DNA of 64,000 bases from contig JBFLYK010000014.1 in NCBI GenBank assembly GCA_040756995.1, positions 62,001 to 126,000 on the forward strand, in the 5' to 3' direction. This document shows, piece by piece, positions 20,559-29,190 of this stretch (the stretch's first letter is position 1; each line of letters opens with the position of its first letter). The notes below the pieces were generated by a model that did no database searches, had not been told where the DNA came from, and saw only the letters and a list, made by a program, of their open reading frames with translations. The position numbers and the translations under genes are program-made. The DNA is from BP-133 sp040756995. GTDB lineage: Bacteria > Actinomycetota > Acidimicrobiia > IMCC26256 > BP-133.

Positions 20559-22427
20559 ATGGACGACAACCGCACCTTCAATGAGATCGTTGAGGCCCGC
20601 ATCTCCCGGCGGGCCATGCTCGGCGGCGCCCTCGGCGCCACCGCGTTGAGCTTTTTCGCACCGGTGAACCGGCTGCTCGGGCCGGCGACGGCCATGGCCG
20701 CCCCGCCCGGAGGGCTCCTCGGCTTCGAGGCTGTGGCGCCGAGCACGGCCGACGCCGTCGTGGTGCCCAAGGGCTACACCGCCCAGGTCCTCATTCCCTG
20801 GGGTACTCCGCTGCTCTCCAGCGGGCCGGCGTGGAAGCAGGACGCCTCCAACACCGCCGCCGAACAGGCGCAGCAGATCGGTATGCACCACGACGGGATG
20901 CACTTCTTCCCGTCCGCCGTGGGACCGGCCGGGAGCCGCAGCGGGCTGCTGGTGCTCAACCACGAGTACGTCGACCAGGTGCTGCTCTTCCCGGACGGGC
21001 CGACACCGATGACGCCGGAGAAGGTGCAGAAGGCGCTCGCGGCCCACGGCGTCTCGGTCGTGGCCGTGGCCCTCGTCGATGGGCAGTGGCGGGCGGTGGA
21101 CTCGCCGCTCAACCGGCGCATCACCGGGACGACGCCGATGGCGTTCTCCGGTCCGGTGACGGGGAACCACCCCGCGCTCCAGGCCAACAACCCGCCGATG
21201 GGGACACTCAACAACTGCGCCAACGGGCACACGCCGTGGGGTACCTACCTGGCCTGCGAGGAGAACTGGGACGGCTACTTCGGCACGGCCGGCCCGATCA
21301 CGCTGACCGCCACGGAGAAGCGCTACGGGCTGAGTGCCGCCGGAGCGGGCTACGGCTGGCACACGGCCGACCCCCGCTTCGACCTGGCCCAGAACCGCAA
21401 CGAGCCGAACCGGTTCGGGTGGGTGGTGGAGATCGACCCGATGGACCCGGAGTCGACGCCGGTCAAGCGCACCGCCCTCGGGCGCATCAAGCACGAGGGC
21501 GCCACCGTCACCGAAGGGCGGGGCGGGCGGATCGTCGTCTACACCGGTGACGACCAGGACGGCGAGTACCTCTACAAGTTCGTCGGCTCGAAGCCGTGGC
21601 GGCAGGTGCGCGGTCAGCGGCAGTCGCCGCTCGACCACGGCGTCCTCCACGTGGCCCGTTTCGGGGAGGAGGGGCAGGGCGCCTGGATCCCCCTCGTCCA
21701 CGGCCAGGGTGCACTCACCACGGCCAACGGCTGGGTCGACCAGGCCGACGTGCTGCTGCGGACCAGGGAGGCGGCCGACGCCGTCGGCGCCACCAAGCTC
21801 GACCGGCCGGAGTGGGTGGCCGTCCACCCGAAGAGCGGCGACGTGTTCGTGACGCTGACCAACGGCAGCAACGGGCCCACGCCCGTCAACCCCCGCCGGC
21901 CCAACCCCTACGGGCACATCGTCAGGCTCCGGGAAGCCAAGGGCGACAACGCCGCCGAGACGTTCGACTGGGACATCTTCCTCCTGGCCGGTGACCCGCT
22001 CTACGACCCGCTGGTCAAGCTCGAGCAGGCCGACATCTTCGGTTCGCCCGACGGGCTGGCCGTCGACGGTGACGGCCGTCTGTGGATCCAGACCGACATC
22101 TCGAACTCGTCGCAGCTGCGGCCCGACCGGGGCTACGACCGCATCGGCAACAACCAGATGCTGGCCGCCGATCCGGCCACCGGGGAGATCCGCCGCTTCC
22201 TGGTCGGGCCGAAGGGCTGCGAGATCACCGGCATCGCCTTCACGCCGGACCACGAGACGCTGTTCGTCAACGTGCAGCACCCCGGAGAGGCCACCACGGC
22301 GATCGGGACGCCGACGCCGGCCAATCCCCGGGCCGTCAGCAACTGGCCGGACTTCGATCCCGCCGGCCGGCCGCGGGCGGCCACCGTCGTCATCCGCAAG
22401 GACGGCGGCGGCCGGATCGGGACCTGA
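20559..22427 (+). CDS. PhoX-family (DUF839) phosphatase-like protein
   Basis: 622 residues. A Tat-type signal near residue 13 (ISRRAMLGGALGATALSFFA) precedes a beta-propeller body with PhoX features: NHEYVDQVL, NCANGHTPWGTYLACEENWD, GWVVEIDP, VKRTALGRIKHEGA, YTGDDQDGEYLYKFV and SPDGLAVDGDGRLWIQTD. Acidic residues in CEENWD and GDDQDGEY are the usual Ca/Fe ligands. Export folded through Tat is consistent with a metal cofactor. PhoX enzymes release phosphate from organic esters under P limitation; no Pho box was identified. The start ATG is inside a longer open frame. Confidence 0.9.
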   Translation: MDDNRTFNEIVEARISRRAMLGGALGATALSFFAPVNRLLGPATAMAAPPGGLLGFEAVAPSTADAVVVPKGYTAQVLIPWGTPLLSSGPAWKQDASNTAAEQAQQIGMHHDGMHFFPSAVGPAGSRSGLLVLNHEYVDQVLLFPDGPTPMTPEKVQKALAAHGVSVVAVALVDGQWRAVDSPLNRRITGTTPMAFSGPVTGNHPALQANNPPMGTLNNCANGHTPWGTYLACEENWDGYFGTAGPITLTATEKRYGLSAAGAGYGWHTADPRFDLAQNRNEPNRFGWVVEIDPMDPESTPVKRTALGRIKHEGATVTEGRGGRIVVYTGDDQDGEYLYKFVGSKPWRQVRGQRQSPLDHGVLHVARFGEEGQGAWIPLVHGQGALTTANGWVDQADVLLRTREAADAVGATKLDRPEWVAVHPKSGDVFVTLTNGSNGPTPVNPRRPNPYGHIVRLREAKGDNAAETFDWDIFLLAGDPLYDPLVKLEQADIFGSPDGLAVDGDGRLWIQTDISNSSQLRPDRGYDRIGNNQMLAADPATGEIRRFLVGPKGCEITGIAFTPDHETLFVNVQHPGEATTAIGTPTPANPRAVSNWPDFDPAGRPRAATVVIRKDGGGRIGT

Positions 22428-22439
22428 CGGCCCCGTCGC

Positions 22440-23213
22440 TCAGCGGCCGCCGGCGGCGAGGCGGTTCGCCTCGGCGGCCATGAGCAGCATTCCGCCGTCG
22501 ATGAGGTACGACGCGCCGGTGATGTAGGTCGCCTGCTCCGAGGCGAGGAAGACGACGAGGTCGGCCACCTCCCGGGCGTCGCCGGGCCGGCCGAGCGGGA
22601 CGCCGGGCCGATCCTGCTCGCCTGGGTCGACGTCCTCCTGGCCGGTCATCGGCGTGGCGATCTCGCCCGGAGCGATGGAATTGACGGTGATGCCGTACTC
22701 CGCCAGTTCCAGCGCCATCACCTTGGTCAGCAGCCCCAGTCCACCCTTGGCGGCGCAGTAGGCGGCCGACCCCCGCAAGGGCACGTGCTCGTGGACGGAC
22801 GTGATGTTCACGATGCGCCCGCCCCGGCCGGCGGCCACCATCCGCTGCGCCGCTCGCTGGGCGCAGACGAATGCGCCGTTGAGGTCGACGTCGAGGACGC
22901 GACGCCAGTCGTCGAAGCGGTGTTCGAGGAACGGCGCCGAGTGGCCGGTCCCGGCGTTGTTGACCAACACGTCGAGGCCGCCGAGGGCGTCGGCCAGGGC
23001 GTCGATGACCGCCGAGCCCGTTTCCGGTTGGGTGAGGTCGAGGTGGCGGACCTCGACCTGCCGCCGGGCGGCCTCGACCTCCCGGGCCGTCTCCCGGGCT
23101 CCGTCCTTGTCCTCGTGCCACGTGATGCCGATGTCGAAGCCCGCCCGGGCCAGTGCGACCGCGCTGGCCTTGCCGATTCCCGAATCCGATCCGGTGACGA
23201 GTGCGATGGGCAT
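22440..23213 (-). CDS. SDR-family oxidoreductase
   Basis: 257-residue classical short-chain dehydrogenase. Cofactor motif TGSDSGIGKASAVALARAG at residues 7-25, NNAGTGHSAPF, active-site Ser in VNITSVHEH and Y-x3-K in SAAYCAAKGGL. The PGEIATPM region follows, and the end is ASYLIDGGMLLM. The Asp/His-containing segment after the second strand (ITWHEDKDGA) leaves NAD versus NADP undecided. Substrate unknown. Ends 13 bp after the PhoX gene on the opposite strand. Confidence 0.93.
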   Translation of the reverse strand: MPIALVTGSDSGIGKASAVALARAGFDIGITWHEDKDGARETAREVEAARRQVEVRHLDLTQPETGSAVIDALADALGGLDVLVNNAGTGHSAPFLEHRFDDWRRVLDVDLNGAFVCAQRAAQRMVAAGRGGRIVNITSVHEHVPLRGSAAYCAAKGGLGLLTKVMALELAEYGITVNSIAPGEIATPMTGQEDVDPGEQDRPGVPLGRPGDAREVADLVVFLASEQATYITGASYLIDGGMLLMAAEANRLAAGGR

Positions 23214-23242
23214 GCCCGTCCGCTACCCGGACGGGCGGTGGC

Positions 23243-24163
23243 TCAAGCGACCTCGGCGGCCTCTTCGGGGGTGAGGACCCACGCCGCGGCGGCGTTGGTC
23301 GCCACCTGCTCGGGCCGGGTGGCCCCGGCGATGACCGACGCCACGCTGGGCTGGGCCAGCAGCCAGGCGATGGCCAGCTCGGTGATCGTGTGGCCCCGGG
23401 CGGCGGCGAAGGCTTCGTAGGTCTCGATGCGGGCGAAGTTCTCCTCCGTGGCGCCGGCGGCGAAGCGCTCCTGGCGGGCCAGCCGGGTGCCTTCGGGGAA
23501 CGGCTCGCCCCGGCGGTACTTGCCGGTCAGGAGCCCGGAGGCCAGGGGGAAGTAGGGCACGACCCCGAGACCGGTCGCCTCCGCGGCCGGGACGACGCTC
23601 TCCTCGACTTCCCGGTTGAGCAGGTTCCAGTGGATCTGCGTTCCGCAGAAGGGCGTCCACCCCCGGGCGTCGGCGGTGGCCGCAGCGGCGGCGATCTGGT
23701 CGGCCGACACGTTGGAGCTGGCAATGTGGAGGACCTTGCCCGCCTGCACCAGCTCGTCGAGGGTCTCCAGCGCCTCCTCGACCGGTGCCTCCGGATCGGG
23801 GAAGTGCTGGTAGTACAGGTCGATCCGATCGGTGCCCAGCCGGCGGAGACTGCCCTCGGCGGCTTCCCGGATCCGCTTGGCCAGCGCACCCGGCCGGTAG
23901 GGCTCGTCACCTTGGCGGGGAAGGAACTTGGTGGCGACCACCGCCTCGTCGCGGCGCGACCCGAGCGCCGCCCCCAGCATCTCCTCCGACTGGCCGCCGC
24001 CGTACATCTCGGCGGTGTCGAAGTGGTTGATGCCGGCGTCGAGCGCGGCCCGCACCACGGCGGCGGCGGCCGGGGCGTCGATGGCCATGCCGAAGTTGTT
24101 GCACCCCAACCCCACGACCGACAGCGCCGGTCCGTGCTTGCCCAGCGTCCGTGTCTCCATCAT
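23243..24163 (-). CDS. Aldo/keto reductase
   Basis: 306-residue (beta/alpha)8 NADPH-dependent reductase. Motifs are GLGCNNFGMAID; INHFDTAEMYGGGQSEEMLG with catalytic Asp/Tyr; VATKFLPR with Lys; YYQHFPDPEAPVEEALETLD with His; and C-terminal SVIAGATRPEQVATN. ATG 24163 overlaps the stop of the upstream LigD-type gene (ATGA). Substrate unknown. Confidence 0.93.
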   Translation of the reverse strand: MMETRTLGKHGPALSVVGLGCNNFGMAIDAPAAAAVVRAALDAGINHFDTAEMYGGGQSEEMLGAALGSRRDEAVVATKFLPRQGDEPYRPGALAKRIREAAEGSLRRLGTDRIDLYYQHFPDPEAPVEEALETLDELVQAGKVLHIASSNVSADQIAAAAATADARGWTPFCGTQIHWNLLNREVEESVVPAAEATGLGVVPYFPLASGLLTGKYRRGEPFPEGTRLARQERFAAGATEENFARIETYEAFAAARGHTITELAIAWLLAQPSVASVIAGATRPEQVATNAAAAWVLTPEEAAEVA

Positions 24164-25122
24164 GAGCCTCGATTCTGATTACGGCGGGCCCGGGCCCGCC
24201 GCTTGCCTTCGTGCATGGCCTGCACCCGCGGCGTCGGCATCGCCCGCCCTTCCTCGATGAGGTCGGCGTCGAGTCGCTGGGGCGCCGGCATGTGGATGGC
24301 CCAGGGATCCCGACCGGCGATGAGGTCGGCGGCGGTGTGAACGGTGAAGTCGGACGGGGAGACGTCACGCAACTCCTTCCAGGACAACGGAAACGACACC
24401 GGAAGGCCCGGCCGGGCCCTCGGGCTGTAGGCGGCGACCACGGTGGCGCCGCCCGCCCGGGTGGAGTCGAGGAACACCCTCCCGCCCCGGTCCTCCCGGA
24501 TGAAGGCGGTGGTGGTCAGCGTCGGGTCGAGCCGCTCGGCCCGGGCGGCCAGGGCGCGGCTGGCGAACACCGCCTCTTCCGTGGTGACCCCGTCGTCGAG
24601 CGGAACGAAGATGTGAAGTCCTTTGGCGCCACTGGTCTTCACCGCTCCGTCGAGCCCCGCCTCCGTCAGCGCCCGGTGCACGACTTCGCCGGCGCGCACC
24701 GCCAGCGTGAACCCGTCCTCGACCGGAGGATCAAGGTCGAGCACGAGATGGGTCGGGCCCTTGACCCGGTCGACCCGGAAGAGTGCGGGGTGGTATTCGA
24801 TCGCCCGCTGGTTGGCGAACCACAGGAGCGTGCGGCGGTCGTTGCACAGGGCGTAGCGGACCTGGCGTTGTGACGCCTCGGCCCAGAACTCCACCGTCTC
24901 CACCCACGCCGGCGTGTACTTCGGCACGTTCTTCTGCATGAACGGCGACTGGTCGCGGTGCACCCGGATGACCGACAACGGCCGGTTGCGGAGGGCCGGG
25001 ATGATGCGGTCCTGCACCGCGTCGAGGTAGTCGACGAGATCGCGCTTCGTGGCGCCGGCGCCGTCGAAGAGCGCCTGGTCGAGGTTGGTGAGCGGGACGT
25101 CGTCCCGCACCTCGTCGGGCAC
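24160..25122 (-). CDS. LigD-type polymerase (primase-polymerase domain) without ligase domain
   Basis: 320 residues matching the stand-alone LigD polymerase (AEP superfamily) module: SVIRVHRDQSPFMQKNVP, VRYALCNDRRTLLWFANQRA, catalytic DLDPP in HLVLDLDPPVEDGF, TSGAKGLHIFVPL, LDSTRAGGATVVAAYSPRAR, PVSFPLSWKEL. No ligase or nuclease domain is fused. In actinobacteria such enzymes work with Ku and ATP-dependent ligases in end joining; neither partner is in the window. Start GTG 25122 overlaps the TAG of the upstream gene. Confidence 0.92.
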   Translation of the reverse strand: MPDEVRDDVPLTNLDQALFDGAGATKRDLVDYLDAVQDRIIPALRNRPLSVIRVHRDQSPFMQKNVPKYTPAWVETVEFWAEASQRQVRYALCNDRRTLLWFANQRAIEYHPALFRVDRVKGPTHLVLDLDPPVEDGFTLAVRAGEVVHRALTEAGLDGAVKTSGAKGLHIFVPLDDGVTTEEAVFASRALAARAERLDPTLTTTAFIREDRGGRVFLDSTRAGGATVVAAYSPRARPGLPVSFPLSWKELRDVSPSDFTVHTAADLIAGRDPWAIHMPAPQRLDADLIEEGRAMPTPRVQAMHEGKRRARARRNQNRGS

Positions 25123-25661
25123 TAGCGCTTGGGAGGGAAGTACCGCTGCGGGTCGGGCGGGACGAAGCGGACCAGCATCGCCTCGGCCAGGAAGAGCGCC
25201 TTGGTGATCGGCTTCGTCACGCAGTCACCCTCGTAGGGCGGGGTGATCTCGAACGTGCCCCGCAGGCTCGGCGTGGTGAAGGCGCCGATCCCCGCCAGCG
25301 TGTAGTCGTTCGGCTCCACGAGGTGGACGTCGGCGCCGGTGGTCGGGAACGTGTAGTCGACGGTTCCGGATCCCACGTTGCGCAGGCACGAGCCGCTGCC
25401 GCCCGGCAGAGCGGTGTACGAACCGGTGCCGGAGAACCGGCCCGGCCCCACGATCCGCTCGTAACCGTTGAACAACCCCTGGCAGTTGATGACCGCCGGG
25501 TCGATCGTCCACGTGCCCTGCGTGGCCGGGTTGCCGGCGTGCAGGAAGGTGATGGTGCCGGTGATCGTGCAGGCCGCGGCGCCGGTGGCGTCGGCGGCGG
25601 GGACGAGGCCGACGAGGGGCAGGCCGGCCAGGGCGATCGCCCACCGCAGGATCCGTCTCAC
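25122..25661 (-). CDS. Secreted protein of unknown function
   Basis: 179 residues with a signal peptide (MRRILRWAIALAGLPLVGLV, likely cleavage after ADA). The beta-rich mature part has CTITGTITFLHAGNPATQGT, CQGLFNGYERIVGPGRFSGT and GSGSCLRNVGSGTVDYTF. Four Cys in the mature protein could form two disulfides. I know this fold only as an actinobacterial secreted hypothetical. The TAG stop overlaps the GTG start of the LigD-type gene, an odd pairing for an exported protein. Confidence 0.75.
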   Translation of the reverse strand: MRRILRWAIALAGLPLVGLVPAADATGAAACTITGTITFLHAGNPATQGTWTIDPAVINCQGLFNGYERIVGPGRFSGTGSYTALPGGSGSCLRNVGSGTVDYTFPTTGADVHLVEPNDYTLAGIGAFTTPSLRGTFEITPPYEGDCVTKPITKALFLAEAMLVRFVPPDPQRYFPPKR

Positions 25662-25701
25662 GCCATCTCCCTACCCGCCCGGGATCGAGATGGCACCAAG
25701 C

Positions 25702-26940
25702 TTACGGGCAGGTGGAGGGCACGTCGATGCCGGTGAAGCGCGACGCCAGGTAGCTGACCGCCAGCGGGGCGCCGGAGACCGCCAGGCTGCTGTGCTCGCT
25801 GAGCGCGTCGGCATGGAGCGTCACGCGCCCACCACCGCGGCACCAGTCGGCGTGCAGGGTCTGGACGCTCGGGAAGGGGATGAGCTCGTCGAAGATGGAG
25901 TGATAGAGGAACACGGGCGCCTTCGGGGTCTGGCGGCCGAGGTGGTTGAGTTCCAGCACCGTCCGGGCCACCGGCTCGGTCAGCGGGTCGGGGGACGTCG
26001 TGAACTCGTTGAGGTGGCGGAAGGGGAAGGCGCTCACGGCTTCGCCGACGCACATGTCGCCGATGCGCCGCACCATCTCCCGGCCGGCGTCGTTGAGCAG
26101 CGCCAGCATCTCGGGGTAGGCCCGGGAGAGGCCGGTCGAGGCCAGCAGCACGAGGCCCGAGGCGATGGAGCCGTCGATCTGGCGGACGGCGGCCTCGAAG
26201 TCGGCCGGGGTGCCGCCCGAGGCGGCGCCGGCGATGGTGAGGTCGGGGGCGTAGCCGGGCTGCAGCTCGGCCGCCCAGCTCGTGGCCAGGCCGCCGCCGG
26301 AGTACCCCCACAGCCCGACCGGCGTCCGTCCGCCGTCGAGGCCGGTGCCGGGAAGCGCCAGCGCGGCCCGGATCCCGTCGAGGACGGCGTGGCCGGCCAT
26401 GCGGGCGGCGCCGAAGGCGTTCTGCGGGCCTTCGTAGTCGGTGACGACGACCGCCCATCCCTGCTGCAGGGCCTGCATCATGAGCGGCAGCTCGTACTCC
26501 GTGCCGGCCCGCAGCTTGTAGGACGGGTTGCACTGGTCACCGAGGCTGTCGGTGGCCGGCTGGTAGGACACCAGCGGGCGAGGGCCGGCGGGATAGGGCC
26601 TGGTGGGCACCATCAGCGTGCCGACGATCGCCGTCGGGGCGCCCTTGGCGTCGGTGGAGCGGACGAGAAACTGCTGCGAGTCGGCGGGGACCGGTATCCC
26701 GAGGCCGTTGACCGCCACCGGGCGGGTGGCCAGGACGGTCCCGGGGGCGGTCGACTCGAAGCCGGCCGGCGGCCGGTAGAAGGGGTCGTCGTACGGCTCG
26801 GCGAGGCTGCCGGAGCGGCTCCCGCCCGGGCCGGACGGCCCGGCCGAGGCGGCGCCGTTGCCGGCGGTCACACCGGTGGCCAGGAGCAGGAGGGCCAGTC
26901 CGGTGGCGGCCACGTCGCGGAGGCCGAGTCGTCCATTCAT
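25702..26940 (-). CDS. Secreted lipase of the LIP family
   Basis: 412 residues from ATG 26940. Signal peptide LRDVAATGLALLLLATGVTA; mature start Gly/Ser-rich, then DPFYRPPAG and PADSQQFLVRSTDAKG as in secretory lipases. Nucleophile elbow GLWGYSGGGLATSWA, acid candidate near FLYHSIFDELIPF, His near ADALSEHSS. Cys pairs (GDQCNPSYK, GDMCVGE, DWCRGG, PSTCP) suggest disulfides. Divergent from a TetR gene with a 61-bp shared intergenic region, so TetR is its probable repressor. Confidence 0.9.
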   Translation of the reverse strand: MNGRLGLRDVAATGLALLLLATGVTAGNGAASAGPSGPGGSRSGSLAEPYDDPFYRPPAGFESTAPGTVLATRPVAVNGLGIPVPADSQQFLVRSTDAKGAPTAIVGTLMVPTRPYPAGPRPLVSYQPATDSLGDQCNPSYKLRAGTEYELPLMMQALQQGWAVVVTDYEGPQNAFGAARMAGHAVLDGIRAALALPGTGLDGGRTPVGLWGYSGGGLATSWAAELQPGYAPDLTIAGAASGGTPADFEAAVRQIDGSIASGLVLLASTGLSRAYPEMLALLNDAGREMVRRIGDMCVGEAVSAFPFRHLNEFTTSPDPLTEPVARTVLELNHLGRQTPKAPVFLYHSIFDELIPFPSVQTLHADWCRGGGRVTLHADALSEHSSLAVSGAPLAVSYLASRFTGIDVPSTCP

Positions 26941-27001
26941 TGGGATACCCCCGGTATCTCGAATCTGGTACGTTTGTACAAGTTCTTCGCGGGGAGTGTC
27001 A
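26941..27001. promoter_or_regulatory. Shared lipase/TetR intergenic region with inverted repeats
   Basis: Contains the perfect inverted repeat GATAC-CCCCG-GTATC and, further right, GGTACgttTGTACAAG, a near-palindrome around GTAC. Either could be the TetR operator controlling both divergent genes. Assignment rests on symmetry and position only. Confidence 0.5.
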
Positions 27002-27658
27002 ATGGGGAACGCGCAGTCGCCACGCCAGGACCGGAGCCGCCGGCGGCGGGAGGCCCTGCTGCGGGCCGCCATCGAGCTGCTGGGGGAGACGGGTGCCAAG
27101 TCGGTCACGCACCGGGCGGTGGCCGAACGGGCGGGGCTGCCGCTGGCGTCGACCACGTACTACTTCCGGTCCGTCCATGAGCTCGTCGAGGAAGCCCTCC
27201 AGCTCCACGTCGCCGAACGGGTGGCCGAGCTGCAGGGCCGGGCCGCCCTGGCCCTCGAGGCGGGCGGGGCCAGCCCCGCCGACATCGCCCAACGCCTGGC
27301 CGAGGTGCTGGTCGCCGCCCCGACGCCGATTCTCGTGGCCCAGTACCAGATGTACCTCGAGGCGGGCCGGAATCCGGCCCTCCAGCCGGCGGTGGCCGAC
27401 GCCCTGGCCGCCTTCGAGGGCCTGGCGGCGGGAGTGCTGGGTGCGCTCGGGGCGCGCGATCCCCACGGCGCGGCCGAGGCGTTCGTGGCCCTCCTCGACG
27501 GCTTCGCCCTGCACCGCCTGGCCCGTCCCCGGGACCCTGACCGGGAAGCCGCCGCCCTGTTCGCCGCCATGCGGGCCCTCTTCCTGGAGCAGGTCATGGA
27601 CGCCGATTCCCGCGACCGGTTGCACGACCGGCTCCGTCAGCCATTACCCGGCGGGTAA
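27002..27658 (+). CDS. TetR-family transcriptional regulator
   Basis: 218 residues. The N-terminal HTH RREALLRAAIELLGETGAKS, VTHRAVAERAGLPLASTTYY, FRSVHELVEEAL is a textbook TetR DNA-binding domain. The C-terminal ligand domain is Ala-rich helical (VLVAAPTPILVAQYQMYLEA). It is divergent from the secreted lipase and probably represses that gene and itself through the inverted repeats between them. Ligand unknown; lipid hydrolysis products are a guess. Confidence 0.93.
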   Translation: MGNAQSPRQDRSRRRREALLRAAIELLGETGAKSVTHRAVAERAGLPLASTTYYFRSVHELVEEALQLHVAERVAELQGRAALALEAGGASPADIAQRLAEVLVAAPTPILVAQYQMYLEAGRNPALQPAVADALAAFEGLAAGVLGALGARDPHGAAEAFVALLDGFALHRLARPRDPDREAAALFAAMRALFLEQVMDADSRDRLHDRLRQPLPGG

Positions 27659-27693
27659 TCGCCGGGCCGCGACCGGGGCGTTAGCGTCGAAGC

Positions 27694-28503
27694 ATGGCCA
27701 CTGCCACGAGTACCGCGACACTGAGCGTCGGCCCCATGCTGCGGGACTGGCGGCAGCGACGGCGCCTGAGCCAGCTCGACGTGTCGGCCCGGGCCGCCAT
27801 CTCCACCCGGCATCTGAGCTTCCTGGAGACCGGCCGGGCCCGGCCGAGCCGGGAGATGGTCCTGCACCTGGCCGAGGAGCTCGACGTGCCGCTGCGGGAA
27901 CGGAACACGTTGCTGGTGGCGGCCGGCTACGCCCCGATCTACCAGGAGACGCCGCTGGAGGGGGAGGACATGGCGACCGTGCGCGAGACCCTCCAGCAGC
28001 TGCTGGCGAGCCACGAACCCAACCCGGCCCTGGTGGTCGACCGTCAGTGGAACCTGGTGCTGGCCAACCGGGCGATCAACCTGCTCCTCACCGGCGTCTC
28101 CGCCGGCCTGCTGGACCCGCCGGTCAACGTGCTGCGCGTCGCCCTCCATCCGGACGGGTTGGCGCCGCGCATCGCCAACTTCGAGGAGTGGAGCGGACAT
28201 CTGCTGTCCCGCCTGAGCCGGGAGGTGACGGCCACCGGCGACCCGCGGCTGGCCAAGCTCTACGACGAGTTGCGGGCCTACCCCGGCGTGAGCGAGCGGG
28301 AGCTGGCCGTGCCCCACGGCGACGGCGCCAGCCGGCTCATGGTCACGCTGCGGCTCAAGTCCCCGGCCGGTGACCTGGCGTTCTTCTCCACGGTGGCCAC
28401 CTTCGGCACCGCCGTCGACATCACCCTGGCCGAGATGTCGATCGAGTCGTTCTTTCCCGCCGACGCCACCACCGCCGCCACCCTGCGGGCGGCGCTGGCC
28501 TGA
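27694..28503 (+). CDS. XRE-family regulator with MmyB-like ligand domain
   Basis: 269 residues. HTH_3 domain near residues 10-65 (GPMLRDWRQRRRLSQLDVSA, STRHLSFLETGRARPSREMV). The MmyB-like C-terminal domain follows (NPALVVDRQWNLVLANRAI, LLLTGV, LRVALHPDGLAPRIANFEEW, DLAFFSTVATFGTAVDITLA). This architecture is widespread in actinobacteria, often next to an oxidoreductase gene; no such gene is adjacent here. It follows the TetR gene by 35 bp in the same direction. Confidence 0.93.
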   Translation: MATATSTATLSVGPMLRDWRQRRRLSQLDVSARAAISTRHLSFLETGRARPSREMVLHLAEELDVPLRERNTLLVAAGYAPIYQETPLEGEDMATVRETLQQLLASHEPNPALVVDRQWNLVLANRAINLLLTGVSAGLLDPPVNVLRVALHPDGLAPRIANFEEWSGHLLSRLSREVTATGDPRLAKLYDELRAYPGVSERELAVPHGDGASRLMVTLRLKSPAGDLAFFSTVATFGTAVDITLAEMSIESFFPADATTAATLRAALA

Positions 28504-28520
28504 GCCGGGGCGACCGCCCC

Positions 28521-29072
28521 TTACTGCACGCTGATCTCGGCCTTCATGCCCTTCTTGTAGTGGGGCGTACCGGCTTCGTCGTTGCTCGGGATGAAGCAGA
28601 CGAGCCCGTAGCGGCCGGCGGGCAGGTTGCCGATCAGATCCATCTTGGCTGACTCGCCCGGGCCGGCCCCGGTGCCGCCGAAGAACGTCATCTTGGGCGG
28701 AGGCGGCGTCTGGTTCGGGGGCGGGTTCTGGCCCCCCTGCTGCCCGCCCGACTGGCCGCCGCCCTGCTGTGGTGCTTCGGCCTGCTGCTGCCGGGCCTCG
28801 TCCTCGGCCAGAATCTGGTCCAGCGACTGGCTGACGCCGTCGTTGATCCGGAAGATCGACAGCTCGTGGCCTTCAGCCTTGCTTTCGTTGGTGAAGGAGA
28901 AGCGCGTCTCGCCGGCCTTCAGCGTGCCGGGGACACCGCCGAAGGCGTAGTCGGTGCCCTTCACGGCCACGATCCCGCCCTGGGCGTTCACGCCCGGCAG
29001 GCCCAGCAGCAGGGCGGCCATGCCCGCTCCGGCCACCACGGCTCCGGCGGCGAACGAATAGCGCTTGTTCAT
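28521..29072 (-). CDS. Secreted cupredoxin-like protein with a Gln/Pro-rich insert
   Basis: 183 residues. ATG 29072 lies behind GGGGAGGATGAG. Signal peptide AAGAVVAGAGMAALLLGLPG, then beta-strands (DYAFGGVPGTLKAGETRFSF). His in EGHELSIF and the C-terminal Cys (YGLVCFIPS), His and Met (PHYKKGM) line up as type 1 copper ligands. A low-complexity insert of about 40 residues (QQQAEAPQQGGGQSGGQQGG) separates the halves. Probable extracytoplasmic copper protein; partner unknown. Confidence 0.75.
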   Translation of the reverse strand: MNKRYSFAAGAVVAGAGMAALLLGLPGVNAQGGIVAVKGTDYAFGGVPGTLKAGETRFSFTNESKAEGHELSIFRINDGVSQSLDQILAEDEARQQQAEAPQQGGGQSGGQQGGQNPPPNQTPPPPKMTFFGGTGAGPGESAKMDLIGNLPAGRYGLVCFIPSNDEAGTPHYKKGMKAEISVQ

Positions 29073-29190
29073 CTCATCCTCCCCAGTCCGGCCCCAACAC
29101 AGAGATGTGACAACACAGGCTAACGCAAGCGGGCCGAGGGCACGCTGAGAGCCGCCGGTCGGCCTGACTTGCAAAGTAGGGTCAGCGCCG